Shown: piece after piece, positions 22,260-33,250 of the stretch
Layout: every line of letters starts with the position of its first letter
How positions within the stretch are numbered: the first letter of the stretch is position 1
Made by a program: the position numbers and the translations under genes
Notes under the pieces: model-generated
Database searches by the model: none
Seen by the model: the letters and a program-made list of their open reading frames with translations, nothing else
Told to the model about the DNA's origin: nothing
From: Cymodocea nodosa
Lineage: Eukaryota > Streptophyta > Magnoliopsida > Alismatales > Cymodoceaceae
Direction of reading: 5' to 3'
Length of the DNA stretch: 64,000 bases
NCBI GenBank assembly: GCA_036874045.1
Contig: CM072343.1
Coordinates: 15,644,001 to 15,708,000, forward strand

Positions 22260-22777
22260 TGGTAAACCTGTGAAGCAACAATAAAACAAAAACAATAAGC
22301 AACACAAAATGAACACGAATTGTCACAACAAATGCAGGATATTATCACAACAGACTCCTACATGCATGCAACCAATATGAAAGAAGACATTCTAAGCACG
22401 AAAATATATAAGGAGAACAAAATGTATACCTACATTGTCGTAAGAATTCGTAACTGAAAACATGAACAAACACATCAAACAATTCTATGAAAGAAAATGT
22501 AAAAAGACAAACACAAATACAGAAAAACAAAGAAAAGAACATCAACTAGAAGTAGAAAAGGTAATAAATAAATAAATAAATAAAAATAAAACTACAAATA
22601 CACTACACAAAAAAGAAGAAAAATAAAACTACTAATACAGGATGAGCTAAAAATACTTAGCATTCAAACCTAGCTCAACTATAAGAAAGCTCATCTAAAG
22701 TAATATCGTCACCACTAGAAGTCTTCTCATCAGATAAGAATAATTTCAACCGATGACCATTAACCATCACATGTTTG
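22260..22777 (-). mobile_element. Athila-lineage family X, 3' internal fragment (left copy)
   Basis: Matches 49915-50380 of the right-hand X copy: the 3' untranslated region and the very end of the integrase C-terminus, on the minus strand. At about 22770 it switches abruptly into the middle of an X LTR, with catcacatgtttgc repeated on both sides of the join. It is a recombination or deletion product, so the flanking LTR L1 lacks its last roughly 170 bases. Confidence 0.65.
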
Positions 22778-24366
22778 CATTCTCATCACATGTTTGCCTT
22801 AACAATCATGTGAATGTTAGAAATGACTTCATATAGAGTTGAATCAGTAATGAGAAACCTCATTCATGTCCCTCTCTATCCATCACTTAAGAGAAAGCAT
22901 CACACAATAATTATTACACTACAAACATAGAAAATAAAATTACACTACATCAAACTACTAATTCTACTATAAAACTAGCATACATGGACTTATAACCATA
23001 CATTTAAATCCATATATGCTCTAATCTACTAAATGTAAGCTATATACAATCCAAATCAAGTAAATTAGAGGTTAGAATTAAGTAAAAAAACGTCTAAACT
23101 ATGTTAGAGTTAGAGGAACAAACATTTGAGAAGAATCCACACAAGGACACATAAAATCAAACACATAAGAGGCAAAAACTCAAACTAAGCTTAGAATTGA
23201 AATTAACACAAGAATTCAACAATATACTAAAGGGAAATCATGTGGACAACACAACAACAATTAACAAACATACGACATCAAAACAGGAAATACAAATAAC
23301 TCCATCTCAACTCATAGTCCATCTCCTCACCTTAAGCTCACATCTCCAATGATCTTTCCACAAGGGACGTCACCTCCTTGCTTCAGCCACCAAAGATGTC
23401 TACCTTCTCCACGCCTAATGCAACTTGTTCCTTCCACAGATTGGAGGTCCAACGCCAAAAGGAATGCAACAACGTGTAGAACAAGGGAGTGCACTCTTGA
23501 AGATCCTTCACTACACCTCAACTTGTCTTCTCCAAGGCTTCTCTCCTCCACGGATTCAACTCCTCAAGGAGTAATTGCAGCAACAATTCAAACTCCCTAA
23601 TGGTGAAGAATGCCGGAGAAGGAAGTGGAGAGAACAAGGGAAGGGAGAGACCTACCTCCAAGAGTCGTTTGGAAGAGAAATCATCATGAGTGGAGCTCCT
23701 TCACCTCCTTGCTTGGAGCACCAAGGGGGATTCCAAATTTTGGAGTTGGAGAGGGGAGAAAACTTGTGGGATACAAGGCCTATTTATAGAGATTTTTGAT
23801 CATCAATGATTGATGATCCCAAGGCTTGATCTAAGGGCCCTCATTCACCTATAATCAAATCCATTTAAGTCATGCATGTAATGTTAGTAATACATGCTAA
23901 AAATAACTCTAGTTATGAACTTGAAATATATTTATTTCTAAGGTATGTAACATTCATTTTAACATGTTTACAAATGTGAAATGTAAGTTCATCCATGAAT
24001 GAATCAATTAGTAACATGTATTTAAAATTATTCATAACCAATGTCATATTATTGCATTTAATGTCTACAAATTCATAAACATAGTGTATAAAATATATGT
24101 GGCCATATCAAATTAGTTCAATACCTTGATGACCTTTAAAATCTCTTTCTTGGCCTAAGAATTATTAAATCATACATTCAAGTATATAAACATCTAGTAT
24201 GTTTCGTGAAAATTGCATTAAAGGGGTGCATTTGTGCACATATTTATGCAATGTCATTAAAATGTGATTAACATGTATTTTCTTATATAAGTGCATATAA
24301 CTTGAGTTTCAAGACATAGAATGCATGAATTATCATATAAAAATGTGCACAAATATCATCTATACA
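22778..24366 (-). repeat. Family X LTR L1 (truncated)
   Basis: About 1589 of the usual roughly 1760 bp. On the minus strand it starts TGTATAGATGATATTTG at 24366, immediately preceded by the purine tract ggtatgggggaa (24367-24380). Three more copies occur (L2, L3, L4). Both-strand ORFs at 23327-23799 recur in the other LTR copies and are LTR sequence, not genes. Confidence 0.8.
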
Positions 24367-25495
24367 AATTCCCCCATACCTAAACTTTACTAGTCCCTTA
24401 GCAAAATCTAAGCTAAAATGAACAAAACATACAAATGCTAAATGAATGAATGACTTTATTCAAAACACAATGACATTTAAAAACAGAAATCCTAACTCAA
24501 TTTCGTAGGAATCATGGTTGCATTTAGCCTATGCAACAAGCCATTAAACCCCTAGGTTACCCTAACAATGGAGTATTGTCTCCGGAGGGTTTTCAGTAGA
24601 TAACCCACAAAATCCAAAAACTCAAAAACAAAAATGTAAGCTAAAACAAAAGTTAAGACACAAGAAAACAAACAAAACCTCACAAATCACAAGCATACAC
24701 ATAACAAGACAAAAGTTGACATACCCAAGATTACTTAAACATGCATGAAGTTACTTACAAAGTTTCTAGTTTAACCTTTTTGGCTTCACCTTTATTCCAA
24801 CACCCTTATCCTTTTAGGTTTAAACTTAATTACTCATTCTCATTTCATCCTAAGAAAATAAGTACATACATATATAGGTGTAAGTGAAATGGCCAAAACT
24901 AAAAATTCACATAATAACCTACTCACTCCATCCATGTTACTTACATAATCTTCAAAAGTCTATCCTCTAGTACATTGTCTCTTTTATTTTATTCCTCTCT
25001 TTTTTTCTTTTGTTTTCTTTTTCTTTTCTTTTTTTCTCTTTCTCTTTTTTTTTTTTATAACTTGCTTCTTCTTCTTTTTTCTTCTTTTTTTTAACTCTTT
25101 ACCTACATCTACCTGTAGGATTACCTCCTACTTAGAAACACGATTCTACGTGAATATTAAGATGTTACTTAGCCCTTATACCTAGCTACTAAGTGTCCTT
25201 TGTAAGAACGGGCAATCACCTTATTCCCTTTTTACTACCCTTCTTGAGAGACAACCCATTGGACAACACTTTAGACTATTACTTAAGTTGCACTTCAAAA
25301 AGGAATAAGCTAGTTATGTTCTTTTTTTAGTTAAGGCCTCATGGTTGTGCAATACCTATATAGAATAAACATATGAATGAAAATTAAATTTACTCTTAAG
25401 TTCTTACCTTTAGGTTCAAGGGTATTATCCTATAAGTGTTATCACTAAGGTTCCAAGAGTATACCTACTAAGAGTATACCTTTATAGTAGAATTA
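24367..25495 (-). mobile_element. Family X 3' noncoding interior (left copy)
   Basis: On the minus strand this is the region before the purine tract and 3' LTR. It matches 46650-47065 plus 49010-49680 of the right copy. It includes a long pyrimidine tract on the plus strand (about 24977-25095), i.e. a purine tract in element sense. No gag or pol lies between it and the primer site, so this copy is almost wholly noncoding. Confidence 0.75.
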
Positions 25496-25570
25496 GTTGT
25501 TGTAGTATAGTGGTAAGTATTCCTGCCTGTCACGTGGGCGACCCGAGTTCGATCCCCGACAATGGTGCCA
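25496..25570 (+). other. Full-length tRNA-Asp(GTC) copy with CCA, fused to family X primer site
   Basis: Positions 25496-25567 form a complete tRNA-Asp: D-arm region tagtatagtggtaagt, anticodon loop around ctgtcac (anticodon GTC), T-arm gttcgatcc, acceptor ends gttgttg and caatggt. Encoded CCA follows at 25568-25570, which nuclear tRNA genes lack. Its last 18 bases are exactly where family X carries its primer site (compare 51835-51852), six bases from LTR L2. It is therefore most simply a copied tRNA primer retained in the element. Differences from the usual plant tRNA-Asp, as I recall it, are C-to-T or G-to-A changes, as in methylated repeats, so a functional tRNA gene is unlikely. Confidence 0.85.
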
Positions 25571-25576
25571 AAAACT

Positions 25577-26335
25577 TGTTCGGAGTTTATATATTATGAA
25601 ATTAACACACAACCGAGTTTTAATATTTATAATCGCAAGCGCACGGAGTCAATTATAGAAAGCATGCAAGAACAGGTCGAGTCCACAGGGATCAGCAATT
25701 AAACATAAAATTCACTAGAGTTTATAGATATGCCTTGTGTAAATGCATTCTCATCACATGTTTGCCTTAACAATCATGTGAATGGTAGAAATGACTTCAT
25801 ATAGAGTTGAATCAGTAATGAGAAACCTCATTCATGTCCCTCTCTATCCATCACTTAAGAGAAAGCATCACACAATAATTATTACACTACAAACATAGAA
25901 AATAAAATTACACTACATCAAACTACTAATTCTACTATAAAACTAGCATACATGGACTTATAACCATACATCTAAATCCATATATGCTCTAATCTACTTA
26001 ATGTAAGCTATATACAATCCAAATCAAGTAAATTAGAGGTTAGAATTAAGTAAAAAAACGTCTAAACTATGTTAGAGTTAGAGGAACAAACATTTGAGAA
26101 GAATCCACACAAGGACACATAAAATCAAACACATAAGAGGCAAAAACTCAAACTAAGCTTAGAATTGAAATTAACACAAGAATTCAACAATATACTAAAG
26201 GGAAATCATGTGGACAACACAACAACAATTAACAAACATACGACATCAAAACAGGAAATACAAATAACTCCATCTCAACTCATAGTCCATCTCCTCACCT
26301 TAAGCTCACATCTCCAATGATCTTTCCACAAGGGA
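25577..26335 (-). repeat. Family X LTR L2, left part (interrupted by element Y)
   Basis: On the minus strand this is the end of the LTR, finishing CCGAACA at 25577 next to the tRNA-Asp copy. It stops at 26335, where element Y begins, and resumes at 44752. Together with 44752-45753 it gives an LTR of 1761 bp, equal to the uninterrupted L4. Confidence 0.85.
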
Positions 26336-28073
26336 TGTTTAGAATGAAAAAATGCATAATATTAACGGTTAAATGATGGTTAATTGCACAATATTTAGCT
26401 TATTATATGAGAATTAAGCCATTATGTTATAATTGCACTGTTATATATTTTAATGAAATAATCTACATAAGTTCAAGGAATTAATGTTAATTTAGCATAT
26501 TTCTGAACTGTTGGTAAATTATAGGCTGTGAAATTCTTTAGTATCCGAAATGCACCTGAGCATCAAATAGTTAAATTTATGCACATGTTTTATAGTTAAA
26601 TCAACGAAACAAGTCCGTTGAGCTATCTATAACTCCACGGACCAATTATTTTCTAATATGTCACTATAGCAGATGTAGAAACAAGATAGTTGGAAGAAAA
26701 AAATCATGATCGCACGTATCACGTAGGAATTCACTCATCGAAGTGAGAAGAAATCATCGTCGTTGATATGAATGAAGGAAATCCAACTGACCATTCAAGC
26801 AGAAGCAGTTACCACCGAAGAAATATAAAAGAAAAGAAGAAAAAGAAGTAAAGTGTGTGATCGATAGGTGTGGCTAGTGTGTGTAGAGGAGGATCAGCGT
26901 CGGCAATTCTCTGAAGTATCACACCAACCATCATCACCACCACCATAATCACCAACCATTAGAGGTCTGTGAGGATACTTTCCTAATGTCGGGTCGATTT
27001 TGAGCCAAACATAGTGCTTGACAACCACTATGAGGAGTGATCGCGTCGCGGGAAGGGAAGCCATTTTCATCAAGCACCGACTCATATCTCAAGAGATCGT
27101 AAAGCTTCTAGCCTAAGCTTCGGGTTGATGCCTGTATGCTGAAGAGGAGATCATCTTGCAATTCTAGACTCCCGATTCTATAAGGAGAGGAGGCAGAATT
27201 ATAAGTGATTAAGTTTTCAGTGGTGTAATCACGTCGCATGTAGTGACGGAAGTATTTACTATCGACTAAGATTACTTTACATTTCACCTTTCGCCCATTT
27301 CCATGCTCATATCAAAACAAAAATACCAAAAAATAACTTATCTGTGTTTATATTTCGTATTTGAGTGTTGTATTGTTTGCTTTGTATCGTGATTAATGTT
27401 ATATTTGTCAGTGTTTTGATTGTTTTATGTTTGTTTTAGTTTTACAATTACTGAAATTGGTTCGTTCAAAAGACTTAAAAATTTTAATGGTTATTGTTTG
27501 AATTATCTGAATGTTAGTATTGTCTGATGATAAATCCAGTGTTTACTAACATTAAAGAGCTTAATTGATGTTATTTACAATTTGTGGAACTACCCAATGG
27601 TTGGCCGATTTCCTCTGTAAATAGCAGTATTAAATAGGAAAGGCAGGCTCGTGGAGTTAACTTAAGTCCACGAGGTTAGTCCGTTGAGTTAGCCATAACT
27701 CAATGAACTTAGTCCGTTAAGTTAACTGTAACTCAACGGAGAGCTTATTGAACATATAAATTTGATTGTTAAAATCGGAACAGTTAGCAATTCTTAAGCA
27801 ATTCCCTATGGAATCGACCTATACTTGCACACTAATATAATAGACACTGTGTACTTGTAGTTAAAATACAAATTGGAATTAATATCTAATTTGTGTGAAA
27901 GGTTGTTTGTTTACTTCTAAAAAGGAATAGACATAAAGATAAATTAACTAAGTAAAAACAAAAGTTAACAAATCCAAGTTTTTCTGGCACGTTGCTGGGT
28001 AACCTAACAAGTTTTCTGGTGTTGTGTTGGAGAACCTAACAAGTTTTCTGGTGTTGTGTTAGAGAACCTAACA
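26336..28073 (+). repeat. Element Y 5' LTR
   Basis: Starts TGTTTAGAATG and ends CCTAACA. A palindrome-rich part (27650-27742: gtccgttgagtta / taactcaacgg) precedes a TATA-like acatataaat at about 27752. The last roughly 100 bp consist of three units resembling the primer site (about 27980-28073). A 63-codon antisense frame (26894-27085) recurs in all Y LTRs and is probably not a gene. Confidence 0.9.
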
Positions 28074-28080
28074 AGTTTTT

Positions 28081-28098
28081 TGGCACCGTTGCTAGGGA
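28081..28098 (+). other. Element Y primer-binding site (tRNA-Asp)
   Basis: TGGCACCGTTGCTAGGGA is complementary, with few mismatches, to the CCA end of plant tRNA-Asp, the primer known for Athila elements. Degenerate look-alikes precede it in the LTR end. Confidence 0.85.
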
Positions 28099-28139
28099 AT
28101 TCATATAAGCAACTGTTAGAGCTATTTTGTTTTAATAGC

Positions 28140-29200
28140 TAGAGTGTTGTGTGTTTTCTTCTGTAATTAAGAATATGGCATATGCTTATGCTCAAAGATT
28201 TCTGAAACTTGTAGTTAGCATATATGAATTCTGTAATTCTGAAGGTCACGACATTTCTAACTGTTTGAAACTGAGACGTTTGTAGATGGCTAGATCTCAT
28301 GAACAACAAATGAATTATCCTCAATAAAATAGAGTCGAGTATGAGAATCCTATAGTTTACCCAATTGATGGTCAGTATAGAATGTGCAATATGTTGAGAG
28401 ACACGGAAGTTTGGGATAGGTATGACAGACTGGAGCGTAGTATAGAGCAAAACCTAAACAAACTAGAATACTTTGTGTCAGCAATAAGAAGTCAACCAAT
28501 TAAATTATAAGGAAGCATATTTAAAACCTAAAATGGATATAATTTACGAAACTGAAAAAACTATAATGAAAATTGATCAAAAATTGAATGCAATGAGATT
28601 AGATGATCTGGAAAGAAAACTAAAAGCATTGGACGAATATACAATGGAAATACAAGTTATGCAATAGGACAATGGAAATTATAATGTTATAGATCTGCAT
28701 AATTTGCAAGATATATAGACAAAAGAAAATACTAATGCAAGAGAATTTAAAGAATGCACTTTAAAACTAAAAACAATTGAAGATCATAATCACGAAAATG
28801 ATATACAAAAACATCATGAGAGTAAAGAAAATCTGGAAGATGTATGTGTAACATTAAGATCTAGAACTGATATACCACCAAGAACTTAAAATGAAAATAA
28901 TATGAAGGTGGATAAGAGTAAAAATCAAAATGATAATAAAAATGTAATAGCTGAAAATCTAGAAATCACTGAAGAAAAATCTAAATCTGCTAATGAGGCT
29001 AAAAATGATCAAACAAATCAACTAAAAGAAAAAGAATCTTTTAAATTACAATCTTTAGCACCCTATCCTGAAAGATTACAACAAACAATACTTGCAAAAC
29101 AAGAAAAAATCAGAGAAATTTTAAAAAAAATACAAGTTAACATTCCTTTGTTAGATCTATTGTAGAAAATACCACCTTGTGCTAAATTTCTGAAGGATTG
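28140..29200 (+). mobile_element. Element Y: zinc-knuckle remnant and Lys/Glu-rich region
   Basis: About 28200-28260 encodes a knuckle-like FCNSEGHDISNC followed by a tyrosine- and asparagine-rich segment. From about 28500 to 29165 the frames are rich in Lys, Glu and Asn (e.g. 28902-29165) and probably form coiled coil, ending PYPERLQQ and KILKKIQVNIPLLDLL, like the region before the Athila protease. The main gag domain is not here but at 38750-40140. Broken. Confidence 0.6.
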
Positions 29201-29289
29201 GTGTACTAAGAAAAGAGAGTGAAAGGTTCTTAGAAAGGTCTTTTTAGCTGAGCAAAGTAGTTCCCTATTTTTGCCACAAATTCCTAAAA

Positions 29290-30067
29290 GTTATTTGATC
29301 TTGGAATCTCTGTTATATCATACACCATAGGAAATACCATTATAGAAAGAACCTTAATAGACTTAGGTGCAGGTATAAATGTTATGCCAAGTGATATATT
29401 TGCATCCTTAGGATTAGAAGGCTTAACTCCTACTAGTACGGTTATTCAATTAGCTGATAGAAGTATAAGATACCCTAGAGGAAAAATAGAGGATGTTTTA
29501 ATTAAAATCAAAAACTTTATATATCCTATTGATATTGTAATTTTGGATTCCCAACAAATTAAGCATAAAAATAGTGATACATCTTTAATTTTGGGAAGAC
29601 CATTTTTAGCAACATCAAGGGCTGTTATAAATTGTAAAAATGGAGTAATGAAGTTAGCATATGGTAATGAGGATACTCAATTAAATATTTTCAAACCAGA
29701 AAGGTTTGAGGAGTTAGAAATGTCCTTACATACCATAGACTTTTTAGAGGATGAAGGAAATATGTTAGAGGATGTGATTCAAGAAGAATTAAATAGGAAA
29801 ATCAATTCTGAAATTTTAGAGAAAAGTGAAAGCATAAATATAGAAGGAGATCTGGAAGAAATTAATTTAGAAAATGATGATGTTGAATTAGGAGCTTTAG
29901 CATCTGATGGGCAACATTTAGAATTAAAACATTTACCTCCTGAATTAACCTATATATTTCTGGAAGAGAAACGAACATGTCCAATCATTATTACTTTAGA
30001 TTTAAAAGATGATCAAATAGTTAAATTAAAAGATGTAGTAAAAAGTTATAAAGAAGCAATAAGATGA
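29290..30067 (+). mobile_element. Element Y: aspartic protease region
   Basis: Contains DLGAGINVMP (the D-x-G-A active-site type), then LGLEGLTPTSTVIQLADRS, RYPRGKIEDVLIKI and LGRPFLATSRAVI, which are hallmarks of the Athila protease. A long frame (29384-30067) follows, with an acidic linker leading into RT (HLPPELTYIFLEEKRTCPII). In the family this matures the Gag-Pol polyprotein in virus-like particles. Confidence 0.88.
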
Positions 30068-30820
30068 ACTATGACTGATATAAAAGGGTTAAGTTCAACT
30101 TTATGCTGTCACCACATATATGTAGAAGAGAATTCTAAACTTGTTAGAATTCCTGAGAGGAGATTAAATCCAAACCTTAAAGAAGTAGTCAGGAAGGAAA
30201 TAGTGAAATGGTTAGATAATGACATAATTTATCCGATTTTTGATAGCTCGTGGGTTAGCCCAATCCATGTAGTTCCCAAGAAATCAGGATTAACATTAAT
30301 TAGGAATGAAAGTCAAAACTTGATACCTACTAGAATTCAATCAAGCTGGAGAGTATGTATAGACTATAGAAAGTTGAGTGCTGTGACTAGGAAAGATCAT
30401 TTTCCCTTACTTTTTATAGATCAAATGCTGGAAAGATTAGCAGGGCAAGAATATTTTTGTTTCCTAGATGGGTATTCAGGTTATAATCAAATTCTAGTAG
30501 CATTAGAGGATCAAGAGAAAACAACTTTCACCTGTCCTAATGGAACTTATGCTTTTAAGAGAATGCCATTCAGATTATGCAATGCACCAGCCACCTTTTA
30601 AAGGTGTATGTAGGACATATTTACTAGAATGACTGAAGATTTTTTAGAAATATTTATGGATGATTTTACTGTATATAGCAACTCATATGAAGTTTGTTTA
30701 AAAAATTTAGACCAAATATTAAAACGCTGTGTGGAAAAAAATCTGGTTCTAAATTGGGAAAAATGTTACTTCATGGTTAAACAATGAATAGTTTTAGGGC
30801 ATGCCGTTTCTAAGAAATGG
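30068..30820 (+). mobile_element. Element Y: reverse transcriptase region
   Basis: VRKEIVKWLDNDIIYPI, SSWVSPIHVVPKKSG, WRVCIDYRKLSAVTRKDHFP, IDQMLERLAGQEYFCFLDGY and GTYAFKRMPF are the Athila RT blocks in order. The catalytic FMDDF box lies at about 30652-30668. The part of a once-continuous pol is decayed. Confidence 0.93.
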
Positions 30821-31440
30821 TTGGAAGTAGATAAAGCTAAAATAGAAGTAATTTCTAATCTACCAGAACCTAAATCAGTAAAAGATATTAGATTATTTCT
30901 AGGACATGCTAGTTTTTATAGAAGATTTATTAAAGACTTTAGCAAAATAGCTAGACCTTTAACTAATCTATTAAAAAATGTCCCATTTAACTTTGATAAA
31001 AATTGCAAGGAAGCATTTTTCAGACTTAAAACTAGCTTAATTTCAACTCCTATAATTCAATCACCTGATTGGAGTCATACATTTGAATTAATGTGTGATG
31101 CATCTGATTTTGTTGTAAGAGCAGTGTTGGGACAGAAGATAGAAAAATCTCCTAGAGTGATTCATTATGCAAGCAAAACCTTAAATGATGCTCAAGTTAA
31201 TTACACAACTACTGAAAAAGAACTATTAGCTGTTGTGTTTTCCTTGGAAAAGTTTAGATCATATCTAATTGGAGCTAAAGTAATAGTATGCACGGATCAT
31301 GCAGCTTTAAAACACCTAATAGCAAAAAAAGAGACTAAGCCTAGATTGATCCGATGGATATTATTATTACAAGAATTTAATCTAGAAATTAAAGATAAAA
31401 AAGGTTGTGAGAATGTAGTAGTATATCATTGATCAAGCTT
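30821..31440 (+). mobile_element. Element Y: RNase H region
   Basis: The thumb/connection region ([20 protein letters not shown]) is followed by the RNase H signature ([54 protein letters not shown]). Open for about 200 codons and typical of Ty3/gypsy. Confidence 0.92.
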
Positions 31441-31559
31441 ACAAATAGAAAAATCAAATATTGAAATTAAGGATAATTTTCCTAATGAACAATTAATGAC
31501 CATCAACATAATACCTTAGTATGTACACATAGTTAATTACTTAGTTACTAGTTTAACAC

Positions 31560-32695
31560 CCAAGGATTGGAATAGACAGGATAAGAAATTGTTTTTCTCA
31601 AGAGTAAAATATTACTATTGGGAAGACCCATACTTATTTAAGAAATGTCCTGATCTGGTTCTAAGGAGGTGTGTTCCAAAAACTAAATATCAGAGCATAT
31701 TGTCTTTCTGTCATGACCAAGTTTATAGAGGGTATTTTGGCTCAAGGAAAGCTGCTACAAAAATTCTGCAATATGGGTTTTATTGGCTAACACTATTCAA
31801 AGATGCTCATAAATATTGCTTAAATTGTTTAAGATGTCAACAAATAGGAAGAATATCAAAGAGGAATATGATGCCTCTTAATCCTATTGTTGAGGTTGAA
31901 ATCTTTGATGTGTGGGGAATAGATTTTATGGGTCCATTTCCTATGTCTAATCAATTTAATTACATATTGTTGGGGGTGGATTATGTATCTAAATGGATAG
32001 AAGCTATTCCTATAAAAACTAATGACAACAAAGTGGTAATACAATTTATAAGAACCAATATATTTGCCAGATTTGGAATACCTAAAGCTATTATCAGTGA
32101 TAGAGGAACTCATTTCTGTAATAGAAGTTTTGAAGCCTTAATGAAGAAATATGGAGTAAACCACAAAATTGCAACATCATATCATCCGCAAACAAGTGGA
32201 CAAGTAGAAAATGCTAACAAACAAATTAAGTTAATCTTAGAAAAAGTAGTAAATCCTACTAGAACAGATTGAATTGAATTACCCTTATGAACATAAAGCT
32301 TATTGGGCATTTCTAAATTCTTCTAATTTAAACACTAATTTAAATCAAGCTGCTGAAAATAGGAAAATGCAATTAATTGAATTAGAAGAATTTAGAAATG
32401 AAGCTTATTCGAAAACTGTAAGAGAAAAAGACAAAATGAAATTCTAGCATGATAGGAAAATTATTCCAAAAAGCTTTGAAATAGGACAAAAAGTATATCT
32501 TTATATGGCTAGACTCCATAACCATCTAGGAAAATTAAGATCTAGATGGGCATAACCTTATATAGTTTGAAATATTTATCCTTATGGAGTTATTGAGATT
32601 GAAAATCCTAAAAATCAGAATATATTTAAAGCAAATGGACAAAGACTTAGACCTATTCTGAAAATACTAAAAAACTCCTTTTGAATTATAGAAGA
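31560..32695 (+). mobile_element. Element Y: integrase region
   Basis: The zinc-binding part is about 31690-31845 (CLNCLRCQ). The catalytic core has FDVWGIDFMGP, SDRGTHFCN and the HPQTSGQVENAN block. The C-terminal part (about 32460-32690: KLRSRWA, YPYGVIEIENP, FKANGQRLRP) lacks a chromodomain, as in Athila. An open frame of 227 codons (31589-32272) survives. Confidence 0.9.
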
Positions 32696-33250
32696 AGTTA
32701 AAGTAGAGGACTACTCATGCTTTACTTAGTAAGAAATCAGTTTTTATTTTATTTTCATATAAAAAAAAATTAATTATAAAATATAAAAAAATCGTTGCGG
32801 TTCAATCGATTGGATCCATCGGTATGACCGGAACATAAAAAAATCTATATTAATTTTTAGTAAAATTTTTTACCGAAACATAGTATCAGTTAAACTGGTA
32901 AAAACCGAAGAAAAAAAAACTATTTTCTTAAGTATTTATTTTATTATTTTTATATATATCTGTTTGTACGGGAGGTCCGTTAAGTTACGCTTCACTCAAC
33001 GAACTTACTCCATTGAGTCTTGAGTTAGTCAACGAACTTACCCCATTGAGTTAACTATAACACAACGGAGTACTGTAGTTAAGTCCACGGACTAAGTCCG
33101 TGGAGTTAACCATAATTCCATGGATGAAAGAGCAAGAGTTGGTGTGGGAAATGACCCGATTACTTGCCTAAACTTAGGGCTTATTTATCTTAAACTTAGG
33201 TTTTGAGGGCGTTATCTGCAGAATCATTTAGAACTTAGAATAGTAGAGAT
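32696..33250. other. Element Y spacer with palindromes after integrase
   Basis: Noncoding. 32973-33123 is a cluster of gttgagtta / taactcaac and cgtggagtta inverted motifs like those in the Y LTR. Downstream a small leader-like stretch leads into the next ORF. Confidence 0.6.

Noticed and set aside
23327-23799. ORF pairs of 74-83 codons on both strands
   Set aside because: The same frames recur in each family X LTR (also 44746-44937 and 52576-53048), opposite each other. They are LTR sequence without start context or domain.
25496-25567. Functional nuclear tRNA-Asp gene
   Set aside because: CCA is encoded, the copy sits exactly on a retroelement primer site, and the acceptor stem is weakened by transition-type differences. 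A copied primer tRNA explains it better.
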